Below are positions 48,073 through 60,554 of a DNA stretch of 64,000 nt, in pieces. A program made the position numbers and the translations under genes. The notes beneath the pieces are model-generated. The model saw nothing but the letters and a program-made list of their open reading frames with translations, searched no databases and had not been told where the DNA came from. Positions within the stretch are counted from its first letter, which is position 1. Each line of letters begins with the position of its first letter. Location: the NCBI RefSeq assembly GCF_028858725.1, contig NC_084790.1:994501-1058500 (forward strand). The letters are read 5' to 3'. This DNA comes from Colius striatus. Its lineage: Eukaryota; Chordata; Aves; Coliiformes; Coliidae.

Positions 48073-51000
48073 TCTTCTAGGACAGCAGCCCCCTTCACTC
48101 AGTGCAGCCCAGTTCACACCCCCACATCTTCCCCTGGTCAACAGCTTCACTCTGGCATCACTGACACAGAAGCACAACAGGCCAGCACATTGAATTGCCT
48201 CAGGGATGATGCTTGGCAGCAGCCTGCCACAAGCTCTGACCCACCAGCCTCACTTATTTACTGGAGGGAACAAGCCCTGGGTGCTCCCACCAAGGTCCAT
48301 TTCTCCCCTGACCACAAACCATCAGCATCAATTCATTTCCCAAGACCCTGCACAACAGCAGAGCCTCTGAAGCTGGGTGAGAGCCTCTATTTGCAATGGT
48401 TTGGGTATGGGCAGAGGATGGGGTGGGTTGAATGGCAATGCCCCAGCACAAGTGTGAGGCCACTCACAGCATGCAACAACCTGCACTGTGTGCAGGTGAA
48501 ATGAGCTCAGTGCTCTGAGATGGGACCACTTAGAGCCAGGTTGAATGAGGTCAAGGCAAGAACCTGGCCAGTGCCCTCAGGAAGCAGCAGATGGTGTGGA
48601 AAGAGAAGATGGGTGATGGGGGGATTGCATTTGTCCTCCCTGAGCACCAGCAGCAAGGACCTGGGGGTATTGGCTTAGTGGCAGGATTCATTTGGATGGT
48701 AATTACCATCTGCCTTCCTAAGCTCTCCCCACTGGTTCCTTTAATGAGTTGTTCTCCATCACCCCTGCTCAACTCCTGACCAAGCAGCAGCACAGCTCAG
48801 CCTCCAGCCCTGGGATTGGCAATGGGCAATATTGCTCCAATATAACCTCCAGAGAGGGTGCCAGAGGAGCCCCTGGATCCCCCCCAGCACTCATCCTGCT
48901 CCAGGTTTCCATGCAACCTCAGCAAAGAGGCTGGAGGGAGCATTTGCACTTGTAATGGCAAGGGAAGGATGGGGTGTATCAAATGAGCTGATTAGCAGCT
49001 CTCATGCACCTTCAAATCCATCAAGCAGCATCCCCCCCAAAGCCAAAGCAAGGGGTGGGGGGATGCTTGTGACCTGAGGCAGGCTGAGGTTGGCTGGAGC
49101 CTCCTGAGATGCTGGCAAGGGCAGAAAGTGTTTGCTCCTCATTATAGAGCTGTTCCCATTGTTTGCAGCTGCATTTTCAGGCCAGCCCCTGCCTAGAAAG
49201 AGCTGCTGCAGGAGGGAGCTGGCAGCAAAGCACAAACAGCTCCAAATCCTCCCAATGGGACAACTTCATCTCCTGTGAAGGCAAAGCACCAACTGCTCCC
49301 TCATCCTTAAGCACTGAAGCACCAGATGGACCCAAAGCAGCTTTTCCCTGCAGCCACTGAAGCTTCAAGTGCTGGGAGGCTTTTATTTCTTCCAGCCCTG
49401 AGAGCTACAACTTCAACCTGAAGGGTGCAAGATGCAGCAAAGCCTGTCCTCACCCAGCAACCTGGGCTGAAAGGGATGCTCAGGACCAGCTTGGCCACCC
49501 ATGGCTAAGTGGGAATGGCCACTGCCATATGGTAAGGTGATGGTTTTATGGCCAATGTGCATCCAGGGGATTTGCACTGCAGCTTGCTTTTTGCTGCCAT
49601 GGAACTAAAGGCATAAGTCAGAGCACTATGACTGAAGCCCTTCAATTGCTTCTGCACTCAACTTCCAAGCACTTGAGTGAGAGCTGCTCCCAACTTAGCA
49701 CAAAAGCCTCCTTTTGCCTTTCTTCTGATGGCTCCATCACTTCAAAGAGTGACCTCTGGATGTGCTGCAAGTACAGTGCCTTTCCTCTTCCACCCTTCAG
49801 CTGCACCCACTGCTCCCTGGGGCACAAAAGCCCTTTAACAAAGCTGTTGCCATGGCAAGCAATTGAGTGCATCACTGAATCATTGTGGTTGGAGAAGCCC
49901 TTGAAGCTGCTGCAGTCCCAGCCCTGAGCTCACCTTGCTGAGCCCAGCACTACCCTCAGCATCTCAGCTCTGTGGCTCTGGGATCCCTCCAGGGCTGGGC
50001 ATTGCCCCAGCCCCCTGGGCAGCCTGGCACAGGGGCTGACACCCCTCTGAGGGAAACAGTTCTGCCTCAGCTCCAAGCTCAGCCACAGCTCCTTCTTGAG
50101 AGCAAGGCACATCTTTGTCCTCATCCCCCTGCTTCCATCTGGGCACAGCCAAGGGGCAGCAACTGCAGTCTTCCACCATCATCATCACCCCTGAGGACAT
50201 GCCAACCATCACCTCCTGCCTCCAGGGGCCCAGCAAGCAGGGGTTAAAACCCAAGCTGATGCTTGGGAATGAAGCAAGTTGCATCTCCAAAGCACAGTCC
50301 CTTAGAGCTGAGCAGCAGCTTGTGGTACCAAAGGTGATGAGCAGTGAGATGTCCAGCTACAAGAGATGATGCTCTTGGCAAAACCCACTTGGCTCCTACT
50401 GGGTTCAGCTAAATCCTTCCTCAGAGCTTTATATTTACAGCACAGGCAGGCTCTGCTGCTCACCAGCATCCAAGGAGCACCTTTGCTGTGTGCCAGCTTT
50501 TGGAGACAGCCCTGCAAAGCCTTGGGGGGAAAGGACTGGGAATGACAGCACAGCAACAAAAGTGCTTTGCATTCTCTATTGCCAAAGCTCCCACAAGTGG
50601 GACAGGCTCTAGCAGCATCCTTTGGCTAAAGCATTAACCTTGCATTGCAATGACTGCTGCCCCATCACTCTGCATGGCTCAAAGGCCACTAGAGCAAGAG
50701 AGCTGCATTGCTTTCATCCTTTAACTCAAAGCTTTCCCAGGACATTGTGGCTGAGCCATCCATCAGCTCCTTTCTTACACCTTCACAGCACTTGAGGGGG
50801 ACTCAAAGCTCTTCCTAGGCCAAAGGAGTTTCCCAAACCACCCCAGATACTGGGTTTTGCCCCTTTAGAGATGGATTCCAACCCTGCACTGCCTGGAAAC
50901 ACAGAGCTGAGAGCCTGAACCAGACACAAGCCCCAGCAACTTCAAACCCTCCTCAAGCAGCTGAACTGACCTCTGCTTGCAAACCACACATGCAAGTCAA

Positions 51001-51401
51001 CACACAGCCAGCTCACCCAGTGGGTGCATCCCCACAGCTCCTTGGCTTTCCTTGTTAGCAGCTAAAGGGGGCTGAAAAGCAAAAGGAGAGCTCAGCCTAT
51101 GCTACACAGACCTCAGCATCACTCTGCCCCAGTGCACTGATGGAAACAGCCAAAGCCAAGCTGAGGGTGACTGCCTGGGGTTGGGAGTGAATCAATCAGG
51201 AGGCTTTGCAGAGCAGAAGGGGATGGCAGACATGCTGCAGACATGAGAGGCTGGCAGCTTGCAGAGCACTGAGCTGCTAGTGTGAGCCAGGGCAGGCAAT
51301 CTGTCACTAAAGCCATCTGTTTCCTCAAGCCACTGCTTTTCACTTGTGCCATTTGGTCCCCTGGCTTTGGAGATGGATTTGTCACCTCTGCTCTGTCAGC
51401 T
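48073..51401 (-). other. ASIC2 intron 1, mostly unique
   Basis: Contains one CR1 end near 50.0 kb. No exon with an ASIC2 N-terminus or TM1 signature, and no other gene recognised. Confidence 0.6.
49885..50100 (-). mobile_element. CR1 LINE 3'-end fragment
   Basis: Plus strand TGGTTGGAGAAGCCCTTGAA, GGGATCCCTCCAGGGCTGGG, CTGGGCAGCCTGGCACAGGG and GCTGACACCCCTCTGAGGGA: reverse complement of the CR1 terminal region. Confidence 0.87.
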
Positions 51402-53172
51402 GAGGGATGCTTTGGAGGGATGCTTTGGAGGGATGCTTTGGAGGGATGCTTTGGAGGGATGCTTTGGAGGGATGCTTTGGAGGGATGCTCTGGAGGGATG
51501 CTCTGGAGGGATGCTTTGGAGGGATGCTCTGGAGGGATGCTTGCTTTGGAGGGATGCTTGCTTTGGAGGGATGCTTGCTTTGGAGGGATGCTTGCTTTGG
51601 GGGGATGCTTGCTTTGGGGGGATGCTTGCTTTGGAGGGATGCTTGCTTTGGAGGGATGCTTGCTTTGGGGGGATGCTTGCTTTGGGGGGATGCTTGCTTT
51701 GGGGGGATGCTTGCTTTGGGGGGATCCTTGCTTTGGAGGGATCCTTGCTTTGGAGGGATCCTTGCTTTGGAGGGATCCTTGCTCTGGAGGGATGCTTGCT
51801 CTGGAGGGATGCTTGCTTTGGAGGGATCCTTGCTTTGGAGGGATCCTTGCTTTGGGGGGATGCTTGCTTTGGAGGGATGCTTGCTTTGGGGGGATGCTTG
51901 CTTTGGGGGGATGCTTGCTTTGGGGGGATGCTTGCTTTGGGGGGATGCTCTGGAGGGATGCTTGCTCTGGAGGGATGCTTGCTTTGGAGGGATGCTTGCT
52001 CTGGAGGGATGCTTGCTCTGGAGGGATGCTTGCTTTGGAGGGATCCTTGCTTTGGAGGGATCCTTGCTCTGGAGGGATGCTTGCTCTGGAGGGATGCTTG
52101 CTTTGGAGGGATGCTTGCTTTGGAGGGATGCTTGCTTTGGGGGGATGCTTGCTTTGGAGGGATGCTTGCTTTGGAGGGATGCTTGCTTTGGGGGGATGCT
52201 TGCTTTGGGGGGATGCTTGCTTTGGGGGGATGCTTGCTTTGGGGGGATGCTTGCTTTGGGGGGATGCTTGCTTTGGAGGGATGCTTGCTTTGGGGGGATG
52301 CTTGCTTTGGAGGGATGCTTGCTTTGGGGGGATGCTTGCTTTGGAGGGATGCTTGCTTTGGGGGGATGCTTGCTTTGGGGGGATCCTTGCTTTGGAGGGA
52401 TCCTTGCTTTGGGGGGATCCTTGCTTTGGGGGGATGCTCTGGAGGGATGCTTGCTTTGGAGGGATGCTTGCTTTGGGGGGATGCTTGCTTTGGGGGGATC
52501 CTTGCTTTGGGGGGATCCTTGCTTTGGGGGGATCCTTGCTTTGGGGGGATGCTCTGGAGGGATGCTTGCTTTGGAGGGATGCTTGCTTTGGGGGGATGCT
52601 CTGGAGGGATGCTTGCTTTGGAGGGATGCTTGCTTTGGAGGGATGCTTGCTTTGGAGGGATGCTTGCTTTGGGGGGATGCTTGCTTTGGGGGGATGCTTG
52701 CTTTGGAGGGATGCTCTGGAGGGATGCTTGCTCTGGAGGGATGCTTGCTTTGGGGGGATGCTTGCTTTGGGGGGATGCTTGCTTTGGGGGGATCCTTGCT
52801 TTGGAGGGATCCTTGCTTTGGGGGGATCCTTGCTTTGGGGGGATGCTCTGGAGGGATGCTTGCTTTGGAGGGATGCTTGCTTTGGGGGGATGCTTGCTTT
52901 GGGGGGATCCTTGCTTTGGGGGGATCCTTGCTTTGGGGGGATGCTCTGGAGGGATGCTTGCTTTGGAGGGATGCTTGCTTTGGGGGGATGCTCTGGAGGG
53001 ATGCTTGCTTTGGAGGGATGCTTGCTTTGGGGGGATGCTTGCTTTGGAGGGATGCTCTGGAGGGATGCTTGCTCTGGAGGGATGCTTGCTTTGGGGGGAT
53101 GCTTGCTTTGGGGGGATGCTTTGGGGGGATGCTCTGGAGGGATGCTTTGGAGTGATGCTTTGGAGGGATGCT
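51402..53172. repeat. 17-bp minisatellite with 13-bp edge units, ~105 copies
   Basis: The dominant unit is GGAGGGATGCTTGCTTT (17 bp) and its GGGGGGATGCTTGCTTT form. The left ~130 bp and right ~60 bp consist mainly of 13-bp units (GGAGGGATGCTTT or GGAGGGATGCTCT) lacking the extra GCTT. Some interior units read ATCC in place of ATGC. The plus strand is G-rich, with GGGGGG runs every 17 bp in places. Very long open frames in several registers are by-products. Confidence 0.96.
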
Positions 53173-54224
53173 TCATCATCTTTGGAGATGATGCCTCATC
53201 ATCTCACAACATTTATGAGCTCAGATGGAGCCCATCAGGGTGAACAGCTACCTGGGCTATTTTACCCAGGTCAGTGGCTTTGGAGCAGAGCACATTGATT
53301 CCTCTCCCTTCATGTCACCCATCAGCAACACACCAGCTCCAACAACAGATTGCTGCAAGGACACAAGGCACCAGCTCCCTTCCATCCCCACTTGAGGATA
53401 AGCTGAACTACACCCACATGGGTTTAAACTCTCTTTGCTAACCAGGAGGGAATCCTGTGGCTCAGCTCTTCCCTCCCTCCCCACTGGGAACAGCCCAGGA
53501 GCATCCCTTTGCTTTCAGCAGACTTGATCCCACATGGCAAGCCCCCACAAACCCCTTGCAGAGGTTAAAAATCATCCCTGAGGAAGCAGGAGGCATTTAG
53601 GGCTCCCATTGTGATGATGCCTTTTGGTGCTCAGGGATGCTCCACACCTAAACCAACCAAGCCCTCAGTGCTGTGCTGGGGAGGACAGACACAGACCCTC
53701 TGCCCATCTCCAACCTGCTCTGGGTCAACACTTCTGAGTCAGTCACCTGCTTTGCAACTTGTTGCTCAGCCTTGAACCTCTGCCATCACTCAGGTAACAT
53801 CCCTGCCCTTCCAACCAAGGCTGCACTGAGCCTTGCTTGCTTAGGGAGTCATTTCTGCAGGTGCTGAGCACACCAAGCCCCACAGGCAGCCAGGTTGGCT
53901 TTGTGTTTCAGAGCCCAGGGAATTCATTCATCCTCCATGCAAGCAATGACCATGGCTGGGATGGAAATGTGCTCCTAAAGAGGGGATCTGGGAGGCAAAG
54001 AGTCTCATTTGCATTGGGCAAAGCACACATTACAGCTCTGTTACACCTACTGCTGCTGTTCTGCCTCATCAAGACAGATAGATGAGGCAATATCTTACAG
54101 AGCAATCACTCCAGGGCTCTACCCATCCTTCTGCCTCCCTGTGTGACCTCAGCTGTGTCACCAGCCTCACCTGGTCCTCACCACATCTCTAAATGCCCAT
54201 CCTCTTGACAGACACCTTTGAAAT

Positions 54225-54455
54225 GCTTGTCAGTGGTGCTGAGCTCCCCCCTCAGCCTCCTCTTCCTCAAGGAAGATGCTCCAGTGCCCTGAGCATCTTG
54301 CTGGCCCTGTGCTGGCCTCTCTGCAGCTGGGGAGCCCAGCACTGGACACACAGACTCCAGATGAGTTGATTCTCCCCCAGCAGTGCCAGCTCTGTCTCCT
54401 GGAGCTGCTCTCCAGCAGCTCACCCCCAGCCTGTGCTGCTGCAGGGGGTTGCTCT
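54225..54455 (-). mobile_element. CR1 LINE fragment
   Basis: Plus strand GATGCTCCAGTGCCCTGAGC, CTGGCCCTGTGCTGGCCTCT, CAGATGAGTTGATTCTCCCC and CTGCTCTCCAGCAGCTCACC: reverse complement of CR1, colinear with the copy near 23.4 kb. Confidence 0.87.
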
Positions 54456-55854
54456 CCCCAGCTCAACAGCAGCACAGGCTGGGAGCATCATCCACCTTGC
54501 TAAAGGATGCCCTCACAACAAAGCTCTAATCCCCAAATCCCTTTGCATTGTATGCTATAAATAAACCACTCCTAAGCCTTTGCTCAAATCTCCTTCCACT
54601 CATCACATTTGGGGGGGGTGAGTGCTGCTCCCTGCACTCCAGCTGCTCTGTGGCTCTTTGCATCACACCCTACCAGGACCTGGCCATGTAGCATCCCCCA
54701 ACAGCCAGGTCAGCTTTGTAGATAACAAATCCATCCTCCTCCTCCTCCCTCCCTGAAGGAATGCAATAGTGTGGCAGTGAGTCAAGTGGATGGGACCAAA
54801 GGCAGCTTGCAGGGATGCAGGGCTCAAGGTATGTGAAAGGGGAGTCTTGGCTCAAGGCTGAGGATGGGAGGTGCTACATGAACAAGAAGGAGGCAAAACA
54901 ACCCCACATCTCTGCTCAACTGTATGCCAACAGCTACCAAGATGTGCATGGACCAGCCTGAGGCAGGGAGGCTTTCAGGAGGAGCAGGATTGCTTTATCC
55001 TGAGCCCACTGCAGCAGCTGAGGAGGGAAACAGAGAAAGGAATCTAAAGTGGATTGCCAAAGCACATGAACCTCAGAGTGAAGCAGCCCTGCCATGGCCA
55101 GACTTGGCTTGGAGTTTTAACTCAACAAGGTTAAAGCCTCTAATTCCAGAGAAGCTTTAATGGGCTCTAATGAGCTGCTCTGAGCCCTGACATCATCTCC
55201 CACTTGCAGCATCAATTAAACCATTGCAATCATCACAAAGCATGCAACTGGCCTGTGGATGGGGAGGGAACATGGTGCAAGAACCCAAGCTTGTTATGAT
55301 CACCTTGAGCATGCAGGGCTTTATAAAGGCTAGATATGTCTCAATCAAGCCTAATTATTAGCTGGTAGCATGAGGTTTTGTAGCCATCCTTCTCTGGGCA
55401 GTGTATGAGCAGAGTCATGGTGCAAGCTGAGCCCCAGCTGAATGCAACCAAATGCAAGCTGACCCCCAGGTGAATGCAACCAAATGCAACCCCAATTAAA
55501 CACAGCTCCCAAAGAGCTTGTGCTAACTAATTGCAGGCAGAGAGCTGTTTAGCAGGGGCCAAGAGGCTTTTCATTAGCTGCAGGCAGCAGGAACCAGAGC
55601 TGGAAGGAGAAGGATTAACAAGGAGGATGATGCTGGTGACAGGCACACACCTGCTTTGCTCTTAGTCAAAGGCACAGCCTATCAATTAGCTAACAAATTG
55701 GCTAAAGGGATGGAGGTGGGAGATCACCCTGAGTAGATACAGCTCAGTGAGGCCCCAATTAGAGGCTGCCTTTGCTAATTAATGACTGGGCTAAGCCAAG
55801 AGTGGAAACATTCAGGCAGCACCATTCAGTCTTTGTGCTGGACCAGCTTTGCTC

Positions 55855-56085
55855 CCAAGTCACAAGTGACAGGAGGAGAAGAAACAGCCTCAGGTTGCCC
55901 CAGGGGATGCTGAGGTTGGAGCTGAGGCACAACTGGTTCCCTCAGAGGGGTGTCAGCCCTGTGCCAGGCTGCCCAGGGAGTGCCCAGCCCTGGAGGGACC
56001 CCAAAGCTGAGGTGCTGAGACCATGGGGTAATGCTGGGACTATCAGCCTCCAAGTCTTTTCCAACCAAAGTGATTCTATGGCACT
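55855..56085 (+). mobile_element. CR1 LINE 3'-end fragment
   Basis: AAACAGCCTCAGGTTGCCCC, AGGGGATGCTGAGGTTGGAG, CAGGCTGCCCAGGGAGTGCC and TCTTTTCCAACCAAAGTGAT then TCTATGG: a CR1 end with the terminal ATTCTATG-type motif. Antisense to ASIC2. Confidence 0.9.
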
Positions 56086-57160
56086 AAACCAGGAGGCTCC
56101 AGGAGGGTCTAAAGCAGCTGCTCTACAAAACCTGAGGCCAAAGGGAGCTGTGAAATCCCATTTGGAAATGAAGACTGAACCCCATAAAGGCTTGTACCTT
56201 TTTCTTCCCACAGCCACCTTATTCAAGCTTCCCTCTGCCAACCCCTGGTACCCAGCAGCATCTCCAATCATGAGCTTTAAACATGCCAATCCTGTCATGA
56301 CCACATCCAAGGAGCTGCTGGCACAGCCAGCTACACAAACCCAGAGTGGCAGGACAAGATGTGCCCTCTGGAGCTACCTGGCAGCATCAGTTGCCATCTG
56401 AAGGAGTCCTTTCATGAGTATATGCTGGTGTTTGGTGCTTGCAGGCTGCTCTGCAAGGGTCTTGCTCATCTCAGAGGCTGGATCTGCATCACACATGCTG
56501 CACTGGATGGGAAATACATGGGTCCTGCCACATCTGGGGCTAAAACCACAGTAGGGAGCAGGTTCTGAGAGGAAAGCATCCCCAGTGCTCTCATTCAGCA
56601 TCTTTTCACTCAAAGTAGACAAAAAGAACCCTTCTCCCACCTAAGTGGGAAGAGAAGCAGAGTGCCCCATGAGCTCTGCATGGGTATGACCTCTGGGTTT
56701 ATGTTGCAAAGGCTTCACCTTGCTGCCATGGTGGTACCAGAGAAAGCTGTGACTGATGCAATGCCTCAGCCAAGGCTGGCATTTGTTGTCTCTAAGTGAT
56801 CATGATTATACAACAGACCAATAAGACCAGGGAAAAGCAGTTGTGCTGCAGCACAAGCTGCTGGGACAAAGCTCCTCAAAGCATGGAGCTGTGCTTTCAT
56901 GCTCTTTGGTTTGATGAGGTAGGAAATGATGCTCTCAAAGCAAACTCAGCTCCATGCACTGATGCTGGTGCAGGGGATGCAGTGCTCCCATCAGCTCCCC
57001 TTGCCATCACTCCATGCTCCCCAAACCCCCCCAGTTGATGCATTTGGGAGGCTATTGCAGCTGAGCAGGGCTGGAAAGCTGGGGCAGCCCAAAGCCCTGA
57101 GCTGTGGGATCCCCCTGTGCAGCTCATGGCTTGAAGGGCTGAGTGAGGACAAGTTCATGG

Positions 57161-57666
57161 CATAGAACCACAGCATGGGAGGGAGCTTTAGAGCTCATGC
57201 AGTGCAACCCCCCTGCACAAGCAGCTCCCACCTACATCAGGGAGCACAGGGATGTGTCCAGGGGGGGCTTGGAGGGAGCTTTAGAGCTCATGCAGTGCAA
57301 CCCCCCTGCACAAGCAGCTCCCACCTACATCAGGGAGCACAGGGATGTATCCAGGGGGAGCTTGAAGAGCTCCAAGGATGGAGCCTCCACACCCTCCCTG
57401 GGCAGCCTGGGCTCCTCACCAAGGAGCTGAGGGGAGAAAGGCTCTGATGGCTCTGTGGTGCAGCACAGCTCCTGTGCACCTGGCATGGGAGCAGCAGAGA
57501 TCCTCTGCCAGGCAGCCAGCTTATTCATTCCAGCCCCAGGGCTCAGGAGGAGCTGCTTTCACCTGGGCAGCAGCCAGTTAGCTTGCAGTTGTCTACAGGG
57601 CATTTTGCAGCCCTGGGGGTCAGTGGCATCACATGGGGAGGACTCAGAGGCTGGGAGAAATCCCTG
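57161..57666 (-). mobile_element. ~505-bp element with CR1 3' tail, copy 2
   Basis: Reverse-complement partner of 47,569-48,072: on the minus strand it begins CAGGGATTTCTCCCAGCCTC and ends CATGCTGTGGTTCTATG. It also carries two 93-bp modules. Differences from copy 1 are scattered substitutions (for example GTAGACAACTGCA for GTTGGCAACTGGA). No clear target-site duplication is visible at either copy. Confidence 0.7.
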
Positions 57667-58764
57667 TGACATCTAAAGGTGGATGTTTTCTGCTTTGGTA
57701 GGAAGGAAGCAATGCCATGCTTCCAAGGGGTGAGCCATGAGCTCCCTTGCCATGATGCTACATGTCCCTGCCTGACTTAGCAAGGGCTTGAAAGTGGCTG
57801 CCTGGGCAGAGCTGGCATTAAAGCCTGGTACAAAGCAGCTGTGTGTAAATGCACTATGCTCTTGGGCTTTTAAACCAGGCAAAGAAACTGCAGCCAGACC
57901 TTCTAAGCACATGGCAGGAGATGAGAAACCCTGCTGCAGGTGGCAGGAGATGATGCTCTTGAACCAAACCCCTTTGCTGCCCATCAGCTCAGAGCTGCAG
58001 CCTCCTTCTCCTAGACAAATGCAACTTGCAGAGCAGCTTGGCATGGCCATAAATTGAGTGCAGGAAAGCAAGGCAACCTCATGAGCAAGGGGAAAGCTTT
58101 CCTTAAGAGATTCCAAGCAACCTTCCAGCTGCTTGTGTCACATCAGCTCTGACTCCTCACCTTCCCTCCTCCTGCTCAACTAAGGCATCAAATCCCTTCT
58201 TCCAAATCTATCACTCTAAGTCCCACCAAGGGGAAAAAGCACAAGAGGTGCCATTAGCACAAACACAAGCTGGAAGAAACTAGGTCAAGGGAAGAATAAG
58301 CAGGGAGTGGAAGCTGGAAGGGCTGTAAGTGAAAGTCAGGCTGGGCTAGGTCCCTGCCTTGAATCCTCCCTCTGTAAAAGGCTGAAATCATGGCAATGGT
58401 CTGGTCAAAAATAGCAGTGGCACTCTTCCTTGCTAGGAAACTGCCTGGGTGGGGGTTTTTTCCTCCTGAGGAGGAGAGGGGAGTGATGCATTACACATGG
58501 CAAGCTTCATTTGCCATTCAGCTTCTTGCAGTGCAAGCATTGTGGAGTAACAGAGTGAGGGTGCAATGTCACTTGAGGGAGAAGCATCCTGCAAAGCTCC
58601 CTGCTGGGGTCCCTCCTGCAGCACAGCAGCTCCTGGGCATGAGATAGAGCTGGAGCCATCAATCCCAGCTGCTGGCCTGGTGGCAGAGAGGCTATTCATG
58701 TGCTACTGACTTGGAGGGGGGGTTGTGTGGCCAGGTGTGGGTAGCAGGGGATGGCTTCTGGGTG
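57667..58764 (-). other. ASIC2 intron 1, unique
   Basis: No gene or repeat recognised. Confidence 0.6.
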
Positions 58765-59375
58765 AAGCTCCCTCTGGGTGTGGAGGCTCCTGGATACATC
58801 CCTGTGCTCCCTGATGTAGGTGGGAGCTCCTTGTGCAAGGGGGTTACACTGCATGAGCTCTAAAGCTCCCTCCAAGCCCCCCCTGGATACATCCCTGTGC
58901 TCCCTGATGTAGGTGAGAGCTGCTTGTGCAGGGGGGTTGCACTGCATGAGCTCTAAAGCTCCCTCCAAGCCCCCCCTGGCCACATCCCTGTGCTCCCTGA
59001 TGTAGGTGGGAGCTGCTTGTGCAGGGGGGTTGCACTGGATGAGCTCTAAAGCTCCCTCCAAGCCCCCCTTGGCCACATCCCTGTGCTCCCTGATGTAGGT
59101 GGGAGCTGCTTGTGCAGGGGGGTTGCACTGCATGAGCTCTAAAGCTCCCTCCAAGCCCCCCCTGGCCACATCCCTGTGCTCCCTGATGTAGGTGGGAGCT
59201 GCTTGTGCAGGGGGGTTGCACTGCATGAGCTCTAAAGCTCCCTCCAAGCCCCCCCTGGCCACATCCCTGTGCTCCCTGATGTAGGTGGGAGCTGCTTGTG
59301 CAAGGGGGTTGCACTGCATGAGCTCTAAAGCTCCCTCCCAATCCCTCCCACTGTGTGATTCTATGATCTCTCAAC
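58765..59375 (+). repeat. 93-bp array of six CR1 3' modules
   Basis: After a truncated CR1 lead-in (GGGTGTGGAGGCTCC), six tandem 93-bp modules start with CTGGATACATCC or CTGGCCACATCC at 58,790, 58,883, 58,976, 59,069, 59,162 and 59,255. Each runs through TGCTCCCTGATGTAGGTGGG and GGTTGCACTGCATGAGCTCT to CCCTCCAAGCCCCCC. The last leads into a normal CR1 terminus, CTGTGTGATTCTATGA. Module register is identical to that at 47.9, 57.2 and 60.6 kb. Confidence 0.95.
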
Positions 59376-60554
59376 ACCAGATGGACCAAAGCTGAGTCAA
59401 TTAGTGACAGAGGGAACCCCTCTGTGACCAACACACTGCACAAGGGGAAGAAGTTGCTGGGCAGTTGCTAAACTGCAGCAGCAGAAGGGAGAGACAATGT
59501 GAGAACAAGGTCAGTGGATAAGAAGGGGATGCTCAGGAGCTGGGGAGTCACAATGGGACCAAAAACCACCCCAAATCCAAACTCTACACATACAACCCCC
59601 TCTAATTAGATGTGTATTATCATGCCAAACTACACAAGGGAAGCTGCCATGAGATAGAACCCCTTTGCCTTGATGCATCCTACCCATCAGTCTTGGTACC
59701 ACTTCTCCTCCAAGCCCTCCCCATCCCAGCTCCTGTCACTGCTCCACACCACAGCAGCCTGTTCCAACAGCAACTAATTGCTACCAAGCTCCTGCCCAAG
59801 ATGAAAGCAGCAGGAGGGTGATGCTGGAAATGCTTTTGCTTGTCTGCAAAGGGAGCAGCTGGCCAGGCAAGCTAAAGGACTCATCTAATTAAGGAGGGAG
59901 CAAACCACCTCCATCACTGACAGAGGAACCCCCCCAAGGCTTTTTGCTCAGCCATAAATGTTCCTTTCCTCAAAGCTCCAATGCTGAGGTTTGTTTCCAA
60001 GTGTTGCTCTCTCAGGGAGATCAAAGATTCATGATGTGAGCTCAGCTGGGTGCTGGGGAAAGGTGATGTGAGGAGGGAGATGCTGGCATAGGGATGCTGC
60101 TGTAAGGACAGGGAGGCACAGGGTGATGGTGGAAGGAGCCAACTTGTCCCAGTGATGCTCATTGCAAAGCCACAGGAGCTTTGGTCACAACACTGAGCTA
60201 ACTGGCAGATCAAACATGATGGGAGCTCCTGTGTGACACATTCAAAGTCTCTGTACTCACTCACTGCTGGGTTGTCCTGCTCTGTGCCATGGGGGATACC
60301 AAGGGGTCCTGTGTACCATGGATAAGAGGAGGGGTATGAGATAGCAAAGCCTTCCCTACTCATTCTGGGGGTGAAGCATGGCCCAGAGCACAGGGTAAGG
60401 ACATGGCAGCAGTTTCCATCTCCCCTGCAGAGTGACTTTAACACTGGCATGCAGGAGATGGAGCCCAACACCAGCTCCTCCACTTGCAGGCATAGCACAA
60501 AACCAAGGCAGAGGTAACCAAGTGCAAACCCAGAACCAATTGCCCCAAGCAGGG
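59376..60554 (-). other. ASIC2 intron 1, unique
   Basis: Contains several TAATTA words (59,600-59,900). No gene recognised. Confidence 0.6.

Larger units (their letters stand above)
53173..57160 (-). other. ASIC2 intron 1, mostly unique
   Basis: Two CR1 pieces are listed separately. The segment 55.1-55.8 kb is AT-richer with repeated TAATTA/CTAATT words and a tandem GCAAGCTGA...AATGCAACCAA near 55,425-55,490. No exon recognised. Confidence 0.6.

Noticed and set aside
51119..53243. Frames of 580-690 codons on both strands
   Set aside because: Generated by the 17/13-bp array; open in multiple registers on both strands, no domain.
57143..59443. Short frames repeating LELMQCNPPAQAAPT-like peptide
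   Set aside because: Translations of the 93-bp CR1 3' module, which lies outside the CR1 coding region.
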